From Brevundimonas subvibrioides (GTDB lineage: Bacteria > Pseudomonadota > Alphaproteobacteria > Caulobacterales > Caulobacteraceae): 64,000 nt of DNA. Position 1 is the first letter of the stretch, and every line of letters begins with the position of its first letter. The notes below the pieces were generated by a model. It was not told the DNA's origin. It did no database searches and was given only the letters and a program-made list of their open reading frames with translations. This document shows positions 41,346-50,677 of the stretch, piece after piece. The stretch spans positions 1 through 64,000 of the forward strand of contig NCEB01000007.1 of the NCBI GenBank assembly GCA_002280475.1. The letters are read 5' to 3'. The position numbers and the translations under genes are program-made.

Positions 41346-42944
41346 TCAGCGCATGAGGCGGTCCAGCAACGCCGCCGTCGACGGGTCCAGCCCGGCCGAC
41401 GGCGTGCCCGCCTGAACGTCGCTCAGGATCGCCTTGGCCAGCACCTTGCCCAGTTCCACCCCCCACTGGTCGAAACTGTTGATGTCCCAGATCACACCCT
41501 CGACGAAGGTCTTGTGCTCATAGAGGGCCAGCAGCGCGCCAACAGCCTCGGGCGTCACCCGGTCCATCACGATCGTGGTCGAAGGCCGGTTTCCCGGAAA
41601 GGTCTTGTGCGCCGCCAGCCGGTCGGCTTCGGCGGCATCCACCCCTGACAGTTCGACGCGCGCCGCCTCGGTCGTCTTTCCCTGCATCAGGGCCTGTCCT
41701 TGTGCCAGCGCATTGGCCCACAGCGGGGCCTCGGCTGCGTCGCCCTGTGTGCGGCGAACGACCACGAATTCGGCGGGCACAACCTCCGGCCCCTGATGGA
41801 TCTGCTGAAAGAAGGCGTGCTGGCCGTTCGTCCCCGGCTCGCCGAACACCACCGGACTGGTCTGTCGCTCCACGGGCCGGCCGTCGCGATGAACCCGCTT
41901 TCCGTTCGACTCCATCTCCAGTTGCTGCAGGAAGGCGGGCAGGCGCCGCAGGCCGTGGGCATAGGGCGCGACCGTCCGCGCCGACCGCCCCAGGCCGTCG
42001 ACGTTCCACACCTGGGCCAGGGCCATCATGACCGGCGCGTTCGTCTCCAGCGGAGCCGAGACGAAGTGGTCGTCCATCGCCCGCGCCCCGGCCAGCAGGC
42101 CGTCGAACGCCTCAGGCCCCAGGGCGATGACGCAGCTCAAGGATACCGCCGACCACAGGGAATATCGCCCCCCGACCCAGTCCCGAAAGGCAAAAGTCCG
42201 CCCACAGCCGAACGCTGCCGCCCGCTCCGGGGCTGCCGTCACCCCGATGAAATGGCTGTCGCGCCCCGCCTCGTGCAGGCTCTCCGCCAGCCACGCCTTG
42301 GCCGCCTCGGCATTGGACAGGGTCTCCTGGGTCGTGAAGGTCTTGGACACGACGATCACCAGGGTCGTCTCGGGGTCCAGCCCGGTCAGGGCCTCGGCCA
42401 TGTCGCGTGGGTCGATATTGGCCACGAACCGCAGATCGATGGCGGGTTCCAGAGGCTTCAGCGCGTCCCATACCAGCCGGGGGCCCAGGTCCGACCCGCC
42501 GATCCCGATATGGACGATGGCGGTGAACGCCTTGCCCGTCGCTCCCGTCTCGCGGCCCGTCCGCACCGCCTGCGCATAGTCCGCCATGGCCCGCCGCACG
42601 GTGTCCACCTCCACCGAGACAGGCTCGCCCAGCGCCCGGTAGTCGGCGCCCTCGGCTGCCCTGAGCGCCGGATGCAGCACCGCCCGGCCCTCGGTATCGT
42701 TGACCGCCTCGCCGCCGAACAGCCGCGCCCGCGCCGACTCGACCCCCGTGGCCCGCGCCAGCTCCAGACAGGCCTCGAAGCCCGCCCGGGTCCAGCTCTG
42801 CTTGGACAGGTCCAGATACAGTCCCGCCGCCTCAACCGTCATGCGCGACAGCCGATCCGGGTCCGCCGCGAACTGATCGGCGATGCGGGCCTCCCGGTCG
42901 CGGGCGGCGGCGGCGTCGAAGGCGGTCCAGGCGGCGTCGGTCAT
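41346..42944 (-). CDS. pgi: Glucose-6-phosphate isomerase
   Basis: 532 residues. HIGIGGSDLGPRLVWDAL and VVSKTFTTQETLSNA are sugar-phosphate-binding SIS motifs; family signature FGEPGTNGQHAFFQQIHQG holds the catalytic-region residues. It interconverts glucose-6-phosphate and fructose-6-phosphate in the cytoplasm. Not in an operon; converges on the secreted Gly-zipper protein. Confidence 0.96.
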   Translation of the reverse strand: MTDAAWTAFDAAAARDREARIADQFAADPDRLSRMTVEAAGLYLDLSKQSWTRAGFEACLELARATGVESARARLFGGEAVNDTEGRAVLHPALRAAEGADYRALGEPVSVEVDTVRRAMADYAQAVRTGRETGATGKAFTAIVHIGIGGSDLGPRLVWDALKPLEPAIDLRFVANIDPRDMAEALTGLDPETTLVIVVSKTFTTQETLSNAEAAKAWLAESLHEAGRDSHFIGVTAAPERAAAFGCGRTFAFRDWVGGRYSLWSAVSLSCVIALGPEAFDGLLAGARAMDDHFVSAPLETNAPVMMALAQVWNVDGLGRSARTVAPYAHGLRRLPAFLQQLEMESNGKRVHRDGRPVERQTSPVVFGEPGTNGQHAFFQQIHQGPEVVPAEFVVVRRTQGDAAEAPLWANALAQGQALMQGKTTEAARVELSGVDAAEADRLAAHKTFPGNRPSTTIVMDRVTPEAVGALLALYEHKTFVEGVIWDINSFDQWGVELGKVLAKAILSDVQAGTPSAGLDPSTAALLDRLMR

Positions 42945-43031
42945 CGGTCGGTCTCTTCGAAGCGGAGCAAGGTCTCGTTTACGGGTGGGGCGTAGACCGG
43001 TTCAATCGCCGATTCGCGAATAGGAGCCCCC

Positions 43032-43484
43032 ATGTCCTGCGGAATCGCCCTCGCCGCCGCCCTCCTGCTGGCCGATCCCTCGGTCGCCCTCGCCGCCGCC
43101 CAGCCCGTCGCGGTGCCCGGCGCGCCGGTGTCGGTGGCGTCAGAGCCCCTGTTCGCCGACATCGTGAGCCGGGCTTCGGCGCTGAAGGCCCTGGCGGCAG
43201 GTTTCACCCCCGACACCGTCCCAGCCGGCTGGACCGAATTCCGCATCCGCGCCATGGCCCTCGCCGACCTCGACATGCAGGGCCACCTGATCCTGGCCGA
43301 GCGGGGCACCGATGGCGACCTGAAATGCATCCTGCGCGGCATCGCCGAGGACATTCCGGTCAAGCTCGACGCCGTCGAGACGGCCGACAGCCCGGCCGCC
43401 CGCGCCACTGCCCTGTCCGAACTCACCTACCTGCTGAACGACAACGTCGAGGTCGTCACGGCACCCCCGCAGCCTGAGGCCTAA
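43032..43484 (+). CDS. Secreted protein, unknown function
   Basis: 150 residues. Likely signal peptide MSCGIALAAALLLADPSVALAAA, though the region is Ala-rich and short of basic residues. The mature part includes VPAGWTEFRIRAMALADLDM and GDLKCILRGIAEDIPVKLDA with one Cys. No family recognised. Divergent from pgi (88 bases) and convergent with the thioredoxin-like lipoprotein. Confidence 0.65.
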   Translation: MSCGIALAAALLLADPSVALAAAQPVAVPGAPVSVASEPLFADIVSRASALKALAAGFTPDTVPAGWTEFRIRAMALADLDMQGHLILAERGTDGDLKCILRGIAEDIPVKLDAVETADSPAARATALSELTYLLNDNVEVVTAPPQPEA

Positions 43485-43519
43485 CGCCGTTCTTCCGCAA
43501 GGGGAGAAGGGGCCTGTCT

Positions 43520-44188
43520 TTACGCCTCTTCGGGATATTTGATCGAACACCCGTAGGGCGTGGCGAACGCCGTCCTCACCGGCCGCCCGGCCTCCAGGTC
43601 TTCCAGCGCCGCGCGGACGAAGTTGTTCGCCCCTTCCAGGTCCTCGACCTTGTTGGTCGGCCGGTCGTCGATGCCGCCTTCGAAGATGATGCGGCCCTCG
43701 GGGTCGATCACCCGCATGTCGGGCGTCGTCACCGCCCCATAGAGTTTGCCGACCTCGCCGGTCGGATCGAGCAACAGATGGGTGAAGGCCGCCGAATGGG
43801 CGTCGCGATAGGCGCGGGCCGCGTCGCCCTCGATGTAACCCTGCTTGCCCGGGGCCGAGGACACGATGGTCAGCCAGACCACGCCGTCGGCCGTGGCCTC
43901 ACGCTGGAGCGCCTGCATGGCTCCGGCGGAATAGTGTTTCTGCACATAGGGGCAGCCCTCGTTGGTCCATTCGATCACGACGGTCTTGCCGCGGAAGTCA
44001 GCCAGCGACCGCTGGGTCCCTTCGGCGTCGACCAGGGTAAAGGCGGGGGCCAGGCCCGTCTGGGCCTCCGTCGCCGTCGTGGCGGCGGGCGTCGCGGCGG
44101 TCTCGGCGGCCGGAGCCTCGGCCTGCTGGCAGGCGGCGAGGGTCATCGCGGCCAGGGCCGGGATCAGGATGCGGAACGAGGGTCTCAT
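43520..44188 (-). CDS. Thioredoxin-like (AhpC/TSA-type) lipoprotein
   Basis: 222 residues. Signal and lipobox: MRPSFRILIPALAAMTLAAC then CQQ, Cys20 likely lipidated. Redoxin fold with VVIEWTNEGCPYVQKHYSAG (single peroxidatic-type Cys, no CxxC) and DPTGEVGKLYGAVTTPDMRV. A C-terminal Cys in PYGCSIKY may resolve it. Gap to the upstream DsbD-family gene is 30 bases in the same direction, so they are probably co-transcribed, with DsbD feeding electrons to it in the periplasm. Confidence 0.82.
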   Translation of the reverse strand: MRPSFRILIPALAAMTLAACQQAEAPAAETAATPAATTATEAQTGLAPAFTLVDAEGTQRSLADFRGKTVVIEWTNEGCPYVQKHYSAGAMQALQREATADGVVWLTIVSSAPGKQGYIEGDAARAYRDAHSAAFTHLLLDPTGEVGKLYGAVTTPDMRVIDPEGRIIFEGGIDDRPTNKVEDLEGANNFVRAALEDLEAGRPVRTAFATPYGCSIKYPEEA

Positions 44189-44218
44189 GGGGTCGTCTCC
44201 GTCGTCAGGGGTTGAGGA

Positions 44219-46393
44219 TTATTCGCCCAGCGCGTCGAGCACGACGCCCTCGGTCAGAAGCTGTGGCAGGATCTGTGGTTCGGTCTGGCCCGGCCGGTGC
44301 ACCAGATAAAGCGGCACGCCCGACCGGCCGCGCCGCTCCAGTTCGGCGGCGATGGCGTCGTCGCGCCTTGTCCAGTCCCCCACCAGATAGACGGCGTTCG
44401 CCGCCGTCAGGGCCTCGGCCACGCGCGGCGACGACAGCGCCGCTCGCTCGTTGATCTTGCAGGTCACGCACCAGTCGGCGGTGAAGTTCACCAGCACCGT
44501 CCGCCCCTCTGCATTCGCCGCCGCCACGGCCTCGGGCGACCAGGGCTGGGAGGCGAGGGCGGTTGTCCCGGCGCTCGTTCCGGCCTCGACGCGCGGCGCC
44601 CGCACGGCCGCGACCGACAGACCCGCGACGGCCAGCACCGACACAAGCGCCACGCCCGCCGCGATCCGCCCCCCCGAGACCTGCGCCTGACCCCACAACC
44701 ACGCCGCCAGCGCCAGGGCCAGGGCGGCCCCGAACAGCAGGCCCAGCGCGTCGGCCCCCGTCTGGTTAAGAAAGACCCAGCCCAGCCACAGGGCCGCGCC
44801 ATACATCGGAAACGCCAGAACCCCTTTCAGCCGGTCCATCCATGCGCCGGGCCGGGGCAGACGCGCCAGCAACCCCGGCGACAGGCTGACCGCCAGATAG
44901 GGCAGGGCCAGACCCAGTCCCAGCATCAGAAAGACGATCAGAGCCAAAGGCGCGGGCATGACCAGGGCGGCCCCAAGCGCGAAGGCCATGAAAGGGGCGG
45001 TGCAGGGCGCGGCCACCACAACCGCCAGCACCCCGGTAAAGAAGGCCCCCACGCCGCCGGGCAGCCTCGACAGCGGGCCAGACCCTGCGGCGGACTGCAG
45101 GCCCGCGCCGATGTGGAACACGCCCGACAGGTTCAGCGCCACGGCCAGCATCAGCAAGGCCAGCCCCGCCGTGACGGGGGCGGACTGCAGCTGAAAGCCC
45201 CAGCCCACGGCCTCGCCCGCTGCCCGCAGCCCCAGCAGAACGCCCGCCAGGACCAGGAAGGTGACCAGCACCCCGCCGGTGAAGGCGATCCCGTCGCGCC
45301 GGGCCTCGGACGGCTCATGGGCCGCTTTCGCAAGCGACGCCGCCTTCATGGCCAGCACCGGGAACACGCAGGGCATCAGGTTCAGGATAAGCCCCCCGAT
45401 CAAGGCGAAGGCCGCCGCCTGGAGAAACACGGCCCAGTCGGTCGCGGGACCGCCCGCCGCGCCCTCGGACAGGTCCAGCGCACCGCCACCGCCCGCTCCC
45501 GCCAGCGGTGGCCCAGGCTCGGCCGTGATCTCCCAGGCTCCCGTATCGGTGACCAGCACCCCGCCGATCGGCCCGGTCAGGCCTCCGGTCCTCAGGGCCC
45601 CGCCGCTCTGCAGGTTCAGCGTCAGCCCGTCCGGCCCGCGCTCACCCGGCTGCGTGGCCGCATGCTGGATCACGCCGGTATCGAACGGAAAGAACCAGGC
45701 CCGCTCGCTCTCCATCCCCGACAACGGCCCCCCGGTCGCGGTCAGGGTCAGGGTCTGGCCGGTCAGGGTCGCCCGGGCCTCGATCCCCGCCGGACGCGGC
45801 GCGCTCTCGACCACGGCCTGGATCTCGGCCCCCCAGCGCGGGTCCAGCGGCGCCGCCCCCGCCCGCACCGGCAGGTCCAGCCTCAGCGTCAGTTCGTCCG
45901 GCACGCACATCTCGTCGCTGCACACCAGGAACAGCGCACCGACCGACAGCGGCAGGGTCGTCCCCGGCCGGGCGTCCGCCGGAATCTCGATCGGCACCGG
46001 CAGGAAGACCCGGTCCGAATAGCCATAGTTCATCAGGTCGGCGAGCCGCTGGCGTTCCGGCACCGGCCACAGGATGTCACCCGACACCACGCCGCCCGGC
46101 AAGGTCCAGTCCAGCGTCGTCGGCCCGCCGGAATCGCCCGGATTGCGCCAATAGGTGTGCCAGCCCGGCTCGATCTGCTGGCGGATGGCCACGATCGCCG
46201 TCGATCCCGGCGCGGCCCAGGCGCTCATGGCGACCAACTCGGCCTCGATCCGCACCGTCCGCTGCGGTCCCGCCGCGGCGGCGGTCGGCGCGGGGCTGAC
46301 CGCCGGCTGGGCGACGACCGCCCCGACCGTCAGCGACCAGGCCAGCAGAATGAAGACGATCAGGCGCAACGGATTGGGGTCTCCCGGCGTCAA
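44219..46393 (-). CDS. Thiol:disulfide interchange protein, DsbD/ScsB family
   Basis: 724 residues; start TTG 46393, or possibly TTG 46369 giving MRLIVFILLAWSLTV. N-terminal periplasmic domain: PGWHTYWRNPGDSGGPTTLD and FLVCSDEMCVPDELTL (two Cys). Then eight membrane segments (NLMPCVFPVLAMKAAS, VVAAPCTAPFMAFALG hold the transmembrane Cys pair). The C-terminal thioredoxin domain has NFTADWCVTCKINE (CVTC). It moves electrons from cytoplasmic thioredoxin to periplasmic proteins. The N-terminal domain resembles ScsB-type enzymes; the adjacent thioredoxin-like lipoprotein is a plausible partner. Confidence 0.9.
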   Translation of the reverse strand: MTPGDPNPLRLIVFILLAWSLTVGAVVAQPAVSPAPTAAAAGPQRTVRIEAELVAMSAWAAPGSTAIVAIRQQIEPGWHTYWRNPGDSGGPTTLDWTLPGGVVSGDILWPVPERQRLADLMNYGYSDRVFLPVPIEIPADARPGTTLPLSVGALFLVCSDEMCVPDELTLRLDLPVRAGAAPLDPRWGAEIQAVVESAPRPAGIEARATLTGQTLTLTATGGPLSGMESERAWFFPFDTGVIQHAATQPGERGPDGLTLNLQSGGALRTGGLTGPIGGVLVTDTGAWEITAEPGPPLAGAGGGGALDLSEGAAGGPATDWAVFLQAAAFALIGGLILNLMPCVFPVLAMKAASLAKAAHEPSEARRDGIAFTGGVLVTFLVLAGVLLGLRAAGEAVGWGFQLQSAPVTAGLALLMLAVALNLSGVFHIGAGLQSAAGSGPLSRLPGGVGAFFTGVLAVVVAAPCTAPFMAFALGAALVMPAPLALIVFLMLGLGLALPYLAVSLSPGLLARLPRPGAWMDRLKGVLAFPMYGAALWLGWVFLNQTGADALGLLFGAALALALAAWLWGQAQVSGGRIAAGVALVSVLAVAGLSVAAVRAPRVEAGTSAGTTALASQPWSPEAVAAANAEGRTVLVNFTADWCVTCKINERAALSSPRVAEALTAANAVYLVGDWTRRDDAIAAELERRGRSGVPLYLVHRPGQTEPQILPQLLTEGVVLDALGE

Positions 46394-46470
46394 AGCCTCT
46401 GTCTATCGACAGGCAGGGCCCGACGCCATGGCGGCCCGTCGCCGCGCCTTCGTCGGTTCGGGGCCGGACG

Positions 46471-46920
46471 TTACCTCGGCGTGGCGGTGACCAGCACTTC
46501 GGCCCGGCGACGCAGGGGCTCTTCCACCCCACCCGGCGTGATCGCGCCGGCGTCGCCCGCCGCCCCGACCTCGAACGCCGGGGCGGGCCAGCCCTGGGCC
46601 GCCAGCGCCTCGACCACCGCCAGGGCGCGCCGCTCCGACAGCGTCTGGTTGGCCGCTGCCGCGCCCGTGGCGTCGGCCAGCCCCAGCACCCGCACCGACC
46701 GGATCTCGCATCCCTGCAGCTGGGTCGTCGTCGAGGCGATCGCGGTGCGCGCGGCGTCCGTCAGCCCGGCCTCGTTCTCGGCGAAATAGACGTCGAACCG
46801 CTTGGGGCCGCACGCGTCCGGCGTGGCGACCAGATCGTCGCGGTCCATCCCCATCGACGAACAGCCCGCCAGCCCCACCGCCAGCAGCCCCGCCGCCACC
46901 ACCCTGTGTCCCGTCGTCAT
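46471..46920 (-). CDS. OmpA-family lipoprotein
   Basis: 149 residues. Lipoprotein signal MTTGHRVVAAGLLAVGLAGC. OmpA-like peptidoglycan-binding fold: FDVYFAENEAGLTDAARTAI, IRSVRVLGLADATGAAAANQ and TLSERRALAVVEAL (the NxxLSxRRA motif). It anchors the outer membrane to the wall. GGAGAC lies just upstream of the ATG. Confidence 0.88.
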   Translation of the reverse strand: MTTGHRVVAAGLLAVGLAGCSSMGMDRDDLVATPDACGPKRFDVYFAENEAGLTDAARTAIASTTTQLQGCEIRSVRVLGLADATGAAAANQTLSERRALAVVEALAAQGWPAPAFEVGAAGDAGAITPGGVEEPLRRRAEVLVTATPR

Positions 46921-46950
46921 CGCCGTCTCCCTGTGCTGCGAAAGCCTGTC

Positions 46951-46987
46951 ACGAGAAAGGGCGGCCCGCCTTCCGACGCGCCGCCCT
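46951..46987 (-). terminator. Terminator of the Gly-zipper lipoprotein gene
   Basis: AGGGCGGC (46958-46965) pairs with GCCGCCCT (46980-46987). On the minus strand a TTTCTC run follows. It lies 24 bases past the stop codon at 47011. Confidence 0.6.
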
Positions 46988-47010
46988 GAAAACTCTTACT
47001 CTTCAGCGTC

Positions 47011-47361
47011 CTAGTAGCGACGCTGACCGTTTTCCCAATAGCACTCGTCCTGACGGTTGTCGTAGCAGTAGTAGTAGTTGCCACGGTTGTCGCGGTAGCG
47101 CTGCTGGTTGTCGCGATCCTGGCGAGAGCCACGGATCGCGCCGGCGGTGCCGCCGATGGCGGCGCCGATGGCGGCGCCGGTTCCGGCATTGCCCGAGCCG
47201 ACGTTGTTGCCGATGATGGCCCCGGCGACCGCGCCGATGCCCGCGCCGATGGCGCCCTGGCGGAGCGTTTCATTGCTGCCGCCGTTGTTGCCGTAAGGAT
47301 CGCTGGCACAGGCCGTGGCCATAAGGCCGGCGGCCCCGATCGCGATAATCGCCTTCTTCAT
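47011..47361 (-). CDS. Glycine-zipper lipoprotein
   Basis: 116 residues. MKKAIIAIGAAGLMATACAS is a lipoprotein signal with Cys18. The segment GAIGAGIGAVAGAIIGNNVG and GTGAAIGAAIGGTAGAI is a glycine-zipper 2TM-like motif (YMGG-type family). The tail is rich in Tyr, Asn, Gln and Arg, with a Cys pair (YYCYDNRQDECYW). Envelope protein of unknown role, related in plan to the one at 40764. Confidence 0.78.
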   Translation of the reverse strand: MKKAIIAIGAAGLMATACASDPYGNNGGSNETLRQGAIGAGIGAVAGAIIGNNVGSGNAGTGAAIGAAIGGTAGAIRGSRQDRDNQQRYRDNRGNYYYCYDNRQDECYWENGQRRY

Positions 47362-47524
47362 GGGTCTAGTCCTTCATCCCTGATGTTCGCCCCGTGAGCG
47401 AGAACGCTGGATTATGGCGCAGGTTCCCCGCCTATGCTCGCTCTTAACGATGACATAGACTGAGACGTCGGCTTCGCGAGGGGCGAGGTTCGACGAGACA
47501 TCAGTTCGCAGGGGGTTTTGTTCG

Positions 47525-47878
47525 ATGCGTTTTCCTGAACCGGTCCGTATGGCCGAAGACAGCGCCAGTCCCGTCTGGGCGCGCACCAAGCGCCGGGGCG
47601 GCGGGGGCGGCGGTTTCGTCGGCCTGATCGTGACCTTGCTGGCCTTGTTCGGCGTGCTGACGGCGGCGCTGGGCATCAAGGAGCAGTCGCTGGCCGAGGG
47701 CGGGGCCCTGATGGACGGCTGGATCACCGCTGGCGTGTCCACCGTGCGTGAAGCCGCCGGCCAGGCGCCCGAGGCCGCCGAGGCCGCGGCCGACACCGCG
47801 GGTGAAGCCGCCGAGCGGACCGGCGACGCCCTTGAAGCGGGTGCCGCTACGACCGCAGAGACGCTTCAGGCGCAATAG
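47525..47878 (+). CDS. Single-pass membrane protein, Gly/Ala-rich
   Basis: 117 residues. Basic, Gly-rich segment (TKRRGGGGGGF) then one TM helix (VGLIVTLLALFGVLTAALGI, about 32-51) and an acidic, Ala-rich C-terminal helix (EAAGQAPEAAEAAADTAGEA). ATG 47525. The lipid kinase begins 46 bases after its stop and is probably co-transcribed. No family named. Confidence 0.6.
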   Translation: MRFPEPVRMAEDSASPVWARTKRRGGGGGGFVGLIVTLLALFGVLTAALGIKEQSLAEGGALMDGWITAGVSTVREAAGQAPEAAEAAADTAGEAAERTGDALEAGAATTAETLQAQ

Positions 47879-47923
47879 TCACGCTTGGCCGGAACGGGCC
47901 CCGGATCGGCGCGTTCGGCGGGG

Positions 47924-48889
47924 ATGACCGATGCCCTGATGCCCGCGCCCGATGACACCCGCGACGCCCCGGACGAGGTCGCCGCCGTCGAGCCGCGCGT
48001 CCTGACGCCCCATGTCGCCCTGTCGCGGGTCACCGTGCTGGTCAATCCGCTGTCCGGTTCGGTCGGCCCGCGCGCCTATGGCGAGGTCAGGGACATCCTG
48101 GCGGAATACGACTGCCGGTCCGAAGTCGTCGAACTGGTCGGATCGACCCTGAACGATCAGATCGCTGCGGCCCTGGCCGAGGCGCCCGACGTCCTGTTCG
48201 TGCTGGCCGGGGACGGCACCGCCCGGGCGGTGGCCTCGCGCGCCGGCCACGACGGTCCCCTGATCGCGCCCCTGCCGGGCGGCACCATGAACATGCTGCC
48301 CAAGTCGCTCTACGGCACCACCGACTGGAAAGCCGCCCTGCGCGACGCGCTCGAGAACGGCGCTGCCCAGACCGTGTCCGGCGGCGTCGTCGAGGGCGAG
48401 GCCTTCTACTGCGCCGGCATCTTCGGCTCGCCCGCCCTGTGGGCCCCGGCCCGCGAGGCCATGCGCACCGGCAAGCTCAGCCTGGCCTGGACCTACGGCC
48501 GCCGCGCGCTGAAGCGTGCCTTCTCCGGCAAGATCCGCGTCGAACTGGACGGCGGCAAGGTCCGCCGCAGCGAGGCCCTGGTCCTGATCAGCCCGATGAT
48601 CTCGCGCGCCCTGGACGAGCCGGTCGGGCTGGAGGCCGCCGCCATGGACCCCGACGACGCGGCCCAGGCCTTCCGTCTGGCGGCGAGCGCCCTGTTCAGC
48701 GACTGGCGTCAGGACCCGTCGGTCGTGACCCAGGCGGCGCGCCGCATTCGGATTCGCGCCCGCTCCCGCATCCCGGCGGTACTGGACGGCGAACCGACCC
48801 TTCTGCCCGCCGACACCACCGTCCGCTTTCTCCCCAAGGCCTTCCGCGCCCTGGCCCCCATGCCGCCGGCCGCGGAAGACAGCGTCTGA
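47924..48889 (+). CDS. Diacylglycerol kinase-family lipid kinase
   Basis: 321 residues from ATG 47924 (GGCGGGG upstream). VLVNPLSGSVGPRAYGEVRD opens the DAGK catalytic domain; VLFVLAGDGTARAVASRAG holds the GDGT nucleotide site and IAPLPGGTMNMLPKSLYG the PxGTxN motif. Members phosphorylate diacylglycerol, sphingosine or similar lipids with ATP. The TGA shares one base with the ATG of the phosphoesterase (TGATG), so the two are coupled. Confidence 0.88.
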   Translation: MTDALMPAPDDTRDAPDEVAAVEPRVLTPHVALSRVTVLVNPLSGSVGPRAYGEVRDILAEYDCRSEVVELVGSTLNDQIAAALAEAPDVLFVLAGDGTARAVASRAGHDGPLIAPLPGGTMNMLPKSLYGTTDWKAALRDALENGAAQTVSGGVVEGEAFYCAGIFGSPALWAPAREAMRTGKLSLAWTYGRRALKRAFSGKIRVELDGGKVRRSEALVLISPMISRALDEPVGLEAAAMDPDDAAQAFRLAASALFSDWRQDPSVVTQAARRIRIRARSRIPAVLDGEPTLLPADTTVRFLPKAFRALAPMPPAAEDSV

Positions 48890-49746
48890 TGCCGGTGGGG
48901 CGGCTGCTTCAGTTCTCCGACGTCCATTTCGGGGTCGAGCACAGGCGGGCCTGCGCGGCGGCGCTCGACTATGCTCATGCGACACCGTCGGACCTGATCC
49001 TCATCACCGGCGACATCACGCAGAAGGGTCTGCCGGACGAGTTCGCCGCCGCCGCCGACTGGATCCGCGCCATGCCGGAACCGCGCTTCGTCATCGTCGG
49101 CAACCACGATGTCCCCTATTACAGCCTCTCGGCGCGGCTGTTTCACCCTTGGCGGGCGTTCGAGACCGCGACCGGCTATCCGGCCCATGACGGAGAGTTC
49201 GTCTCCGACAGCGTCATGGTGCGCGGCGTCGTCACCGCGCGCGGCTGGCAGGCCCGGCCCAACTGGTCGAAGGGCGTCATCGACCTGGACCAGACCCGCC
49301 GCGCCGCCGAGGCCCTGCGCCAGGCGCCCGTCGGGGCCCTGCGGATCCTCGCCTGTCACCATCCCCTGATCGAGATGATCGGTGCCCCCATGACCGGCGA
49401 GGTCAAGCGCGGCGACGAGGCGGCCCTGATCTTCGCCGAAGCGGGGGTCGATCTCATCACCACGGGCCACGTCCATGTGCCCTTCGCCCTGCCGATCGAT
49501 CTGTCCGACCGCCGTTCCTATGCGATCGGCTGCGGGACCCTGTCGCATCGCGAACGGGGCGCGCCGCCCAGCTTCAACCAGATCGAATGGTCGGCCGGCG
49601 AGATCGTGGTGACCGTGATCGCCTGGGACGGCTCGGCCTTCGCCCCGTCCGAGGTGTGGCGCCTGCCGCGCCGGCAGGACACCCGCCACGCCGAGACCGC
49701 GCCGGACCCGACCCACGCCGGGGTCCGCGAGGCGGCGGCGGTCTGA
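48889..49746 (+). CDS. Metallophosphoesterase (calcineurin-like)
   Basis: 285 residues. Five metal-binding motifs are all visible: LLQFSDVHFG, LILITGDITQ, VIVGNHDVPY, ACHHPLIE and TGHVHVPF. Metal-dependent phosphatase or nucleotidase; could be CpdA-like. It overlaps the lipid-kinase stop by one base, suggesting a joint role in lipid or nucleotide phosphate turnover, which is inference. A strong hairpin follows at 49753. Confidence 0.9.
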   Translation: MPVGRLLQFSDVHFGVEHRRACAAALDYAHATPSDLILITGDITQKGLPDEFAAAADWIRAMPEPRFVIVGNHDVPYYSLSARLFHPWRAFETATGYPAHDGEFVSDSVMVRGVVTARGWQARPNWSKGVIDLDQTRRAAEALRQAPVGALRILACHHPLIEMIGAPMTGEVKRGDEAALIFAEAGVDLITTGHVHVPFALPIDLSDRRSYAIGCGTLSHRERGAPPSFNQIEWSAGEIVVTVIAWDGSAFAPSEVWRLPRRQDTRHAETAPDPTHAGVREAAAV

Positions 49747-49752
49747 AACGAA

Positions 49753-49781
49753 AACGCCGCGCCCTTTCGGAGCGCGGCGTT
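49753..49781. terminator. Bidirectional terminator
   Basis: AACGCCGCGC (49753-49762) pairs with GCGCGGCGTT (49772-49781). A-rich before and T-containing after on the plus strand, so it can serve both the phosphoesterase (plus) and the holin-like gene (minus), which converge here. Confidence 0.75.
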
Positions 49782-49803
49782 GGATTTCGGCGGCTGATCG
49801 CTA

Positions 49804-50202
49804 TCAGCGACGGTAGCGGCGTCCGTGCGACTTCTCGGTGAAGGCCGCGGCGACCATGGTGGCCAGGGCCGGATTGCGCAGGAAGATATAGCCTCCGGCC
49901 AGAGCCGCGACCGATCCCAGGATCGGACGCTGCCGGAACAGGGTGAAAGCGCGCGCGCCCAGACCCTCTGGCTCCTCATCCTCTTCCTCTTCCAGGGCCC
50001 CGGCGGCTCCCAGGAAGGCCACGGCCACGATCACCGCGATCAGGGCGAACAGCCCCGCCGTGATGGCGGCCGCGCCCAGCGGCGGAAGGACCAGCGCCAG
50101 GGCGTAATAGACCGTCGCGCCCAGAGCGACGACGGCGACGAAGGCGCAGCCGGCGACCACCAGGGCCGCCGAGAGCTTCTTGACGACGCTCTTGCCGATC
50201 AT
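49804..50202 (-). CDS. Phage-holin-superfamily-III-like membrane protein
   Basis: 132 residues. Two adjacent TM segments (LVVAGCAFVAVVALGATVYYA, split by residues near 35, and AAITAGLFALIAVIVAVAFL), an acidic linker (EEEEDEEPEG) and a third weak hydrophobic segment near the C-terminus (ILGSVAALAGGYIFL), then a basic tail. Fits the DUF1469-type family found with ElaB/YqjD proteins. Its ATG shares one base with the stop of the YqjD-like gene upstream, so they are translated together. Probably an inner-membrane stress protein, not a phage holin. Confidence 0.75.
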   Translation of the reverse strand: MIGKSVVKKLSAALVVAGCAFVAVVALGATVYYALALVLPPLGAAAITAGLFALIAVIVAVAFLGAAGALEEEEDEEPEGLGARAFTLFRQRPILGSVAALAGGYIFLRNPALATMVAAAFTEKSHGRRYRR

Positions 50203-50579
50203 CAGCGACGGCGGCCAGCCAGCAGGAGGCCGAGCACCACGCCGACGCCGAGCGCGATCGCGGTCGACTGGATCGGACGCTCCTGCACCCGCTCGGTGAC
50301 ATAGCGCTGGGCCTCGTCGAACCGCTCGGAGGCGTCGTCATAGTATTCGCGGCTGCGGACGCGGGCCTGGTCGTAATAGTCGCGGGCCTGCTCGCGCACG
50401 ACATCGGCGCGCTCGCGGATGCGGGCGTCGGCTTCGGCCGCCTTGGCGCGCAACCGGGCCTCGGCCTGGGCCGCCTTGGTCTTCAGTCGCGCGGCTTCCT
50501 CGCGCGCGCCGACCTTCAGATCCTCCTTGAGGGTGTTCAGGTCGTTCTTGATGTCTTCCCGAGCCTTGGTGGTCGCCAT
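50202..50579 (-). CDS. ElaB/YqjD/DUF883-family membrane-anchored protein
   Basis: 125 residues. Long charged helix (KNDLNTLKEDLKVGAREEAA, KTKAAQAEARLRAKAAEADA), a Tyr-rich stretch (DYYDQARVRSREYYDD), and a C-terminal anchor STAIALGVGVVLGLLLAGRR, typical of the C-tail-anchored YqjD/ElaB family that can bind ribosomes in stationary phase. Overlaps the downstream holin-like gene by one base. Confidence 0.85.
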   Translation of the reverse strand: MATTKAREDIKNDLNTLKEDLKVGAREEAARLKTKAAQAEARLRAKAAEADARIRERADVVREQARDYYDQARVRSREYYDDASERFDEAQRYVTERVQERPIQSTAIALGVGVVLGLLLAGRRR

Positions 50580-50677
50580 GGTGCGCGCTCCGTTGAATGT
50601 CAGCTTGACCGTAGATAGAGGCCTAGTCCGCTGAACGCCACACCCCGGCGACGGTTCCGCTGCGATGCGGGACGGAA

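Noticed and set aside
49804..50202. Phage holin suggesting a prophage
   Set aside because: The protein pairs with a YqjD/ElaB-like gene in a typical host stress operon; no lysin or phage genes are nearby.
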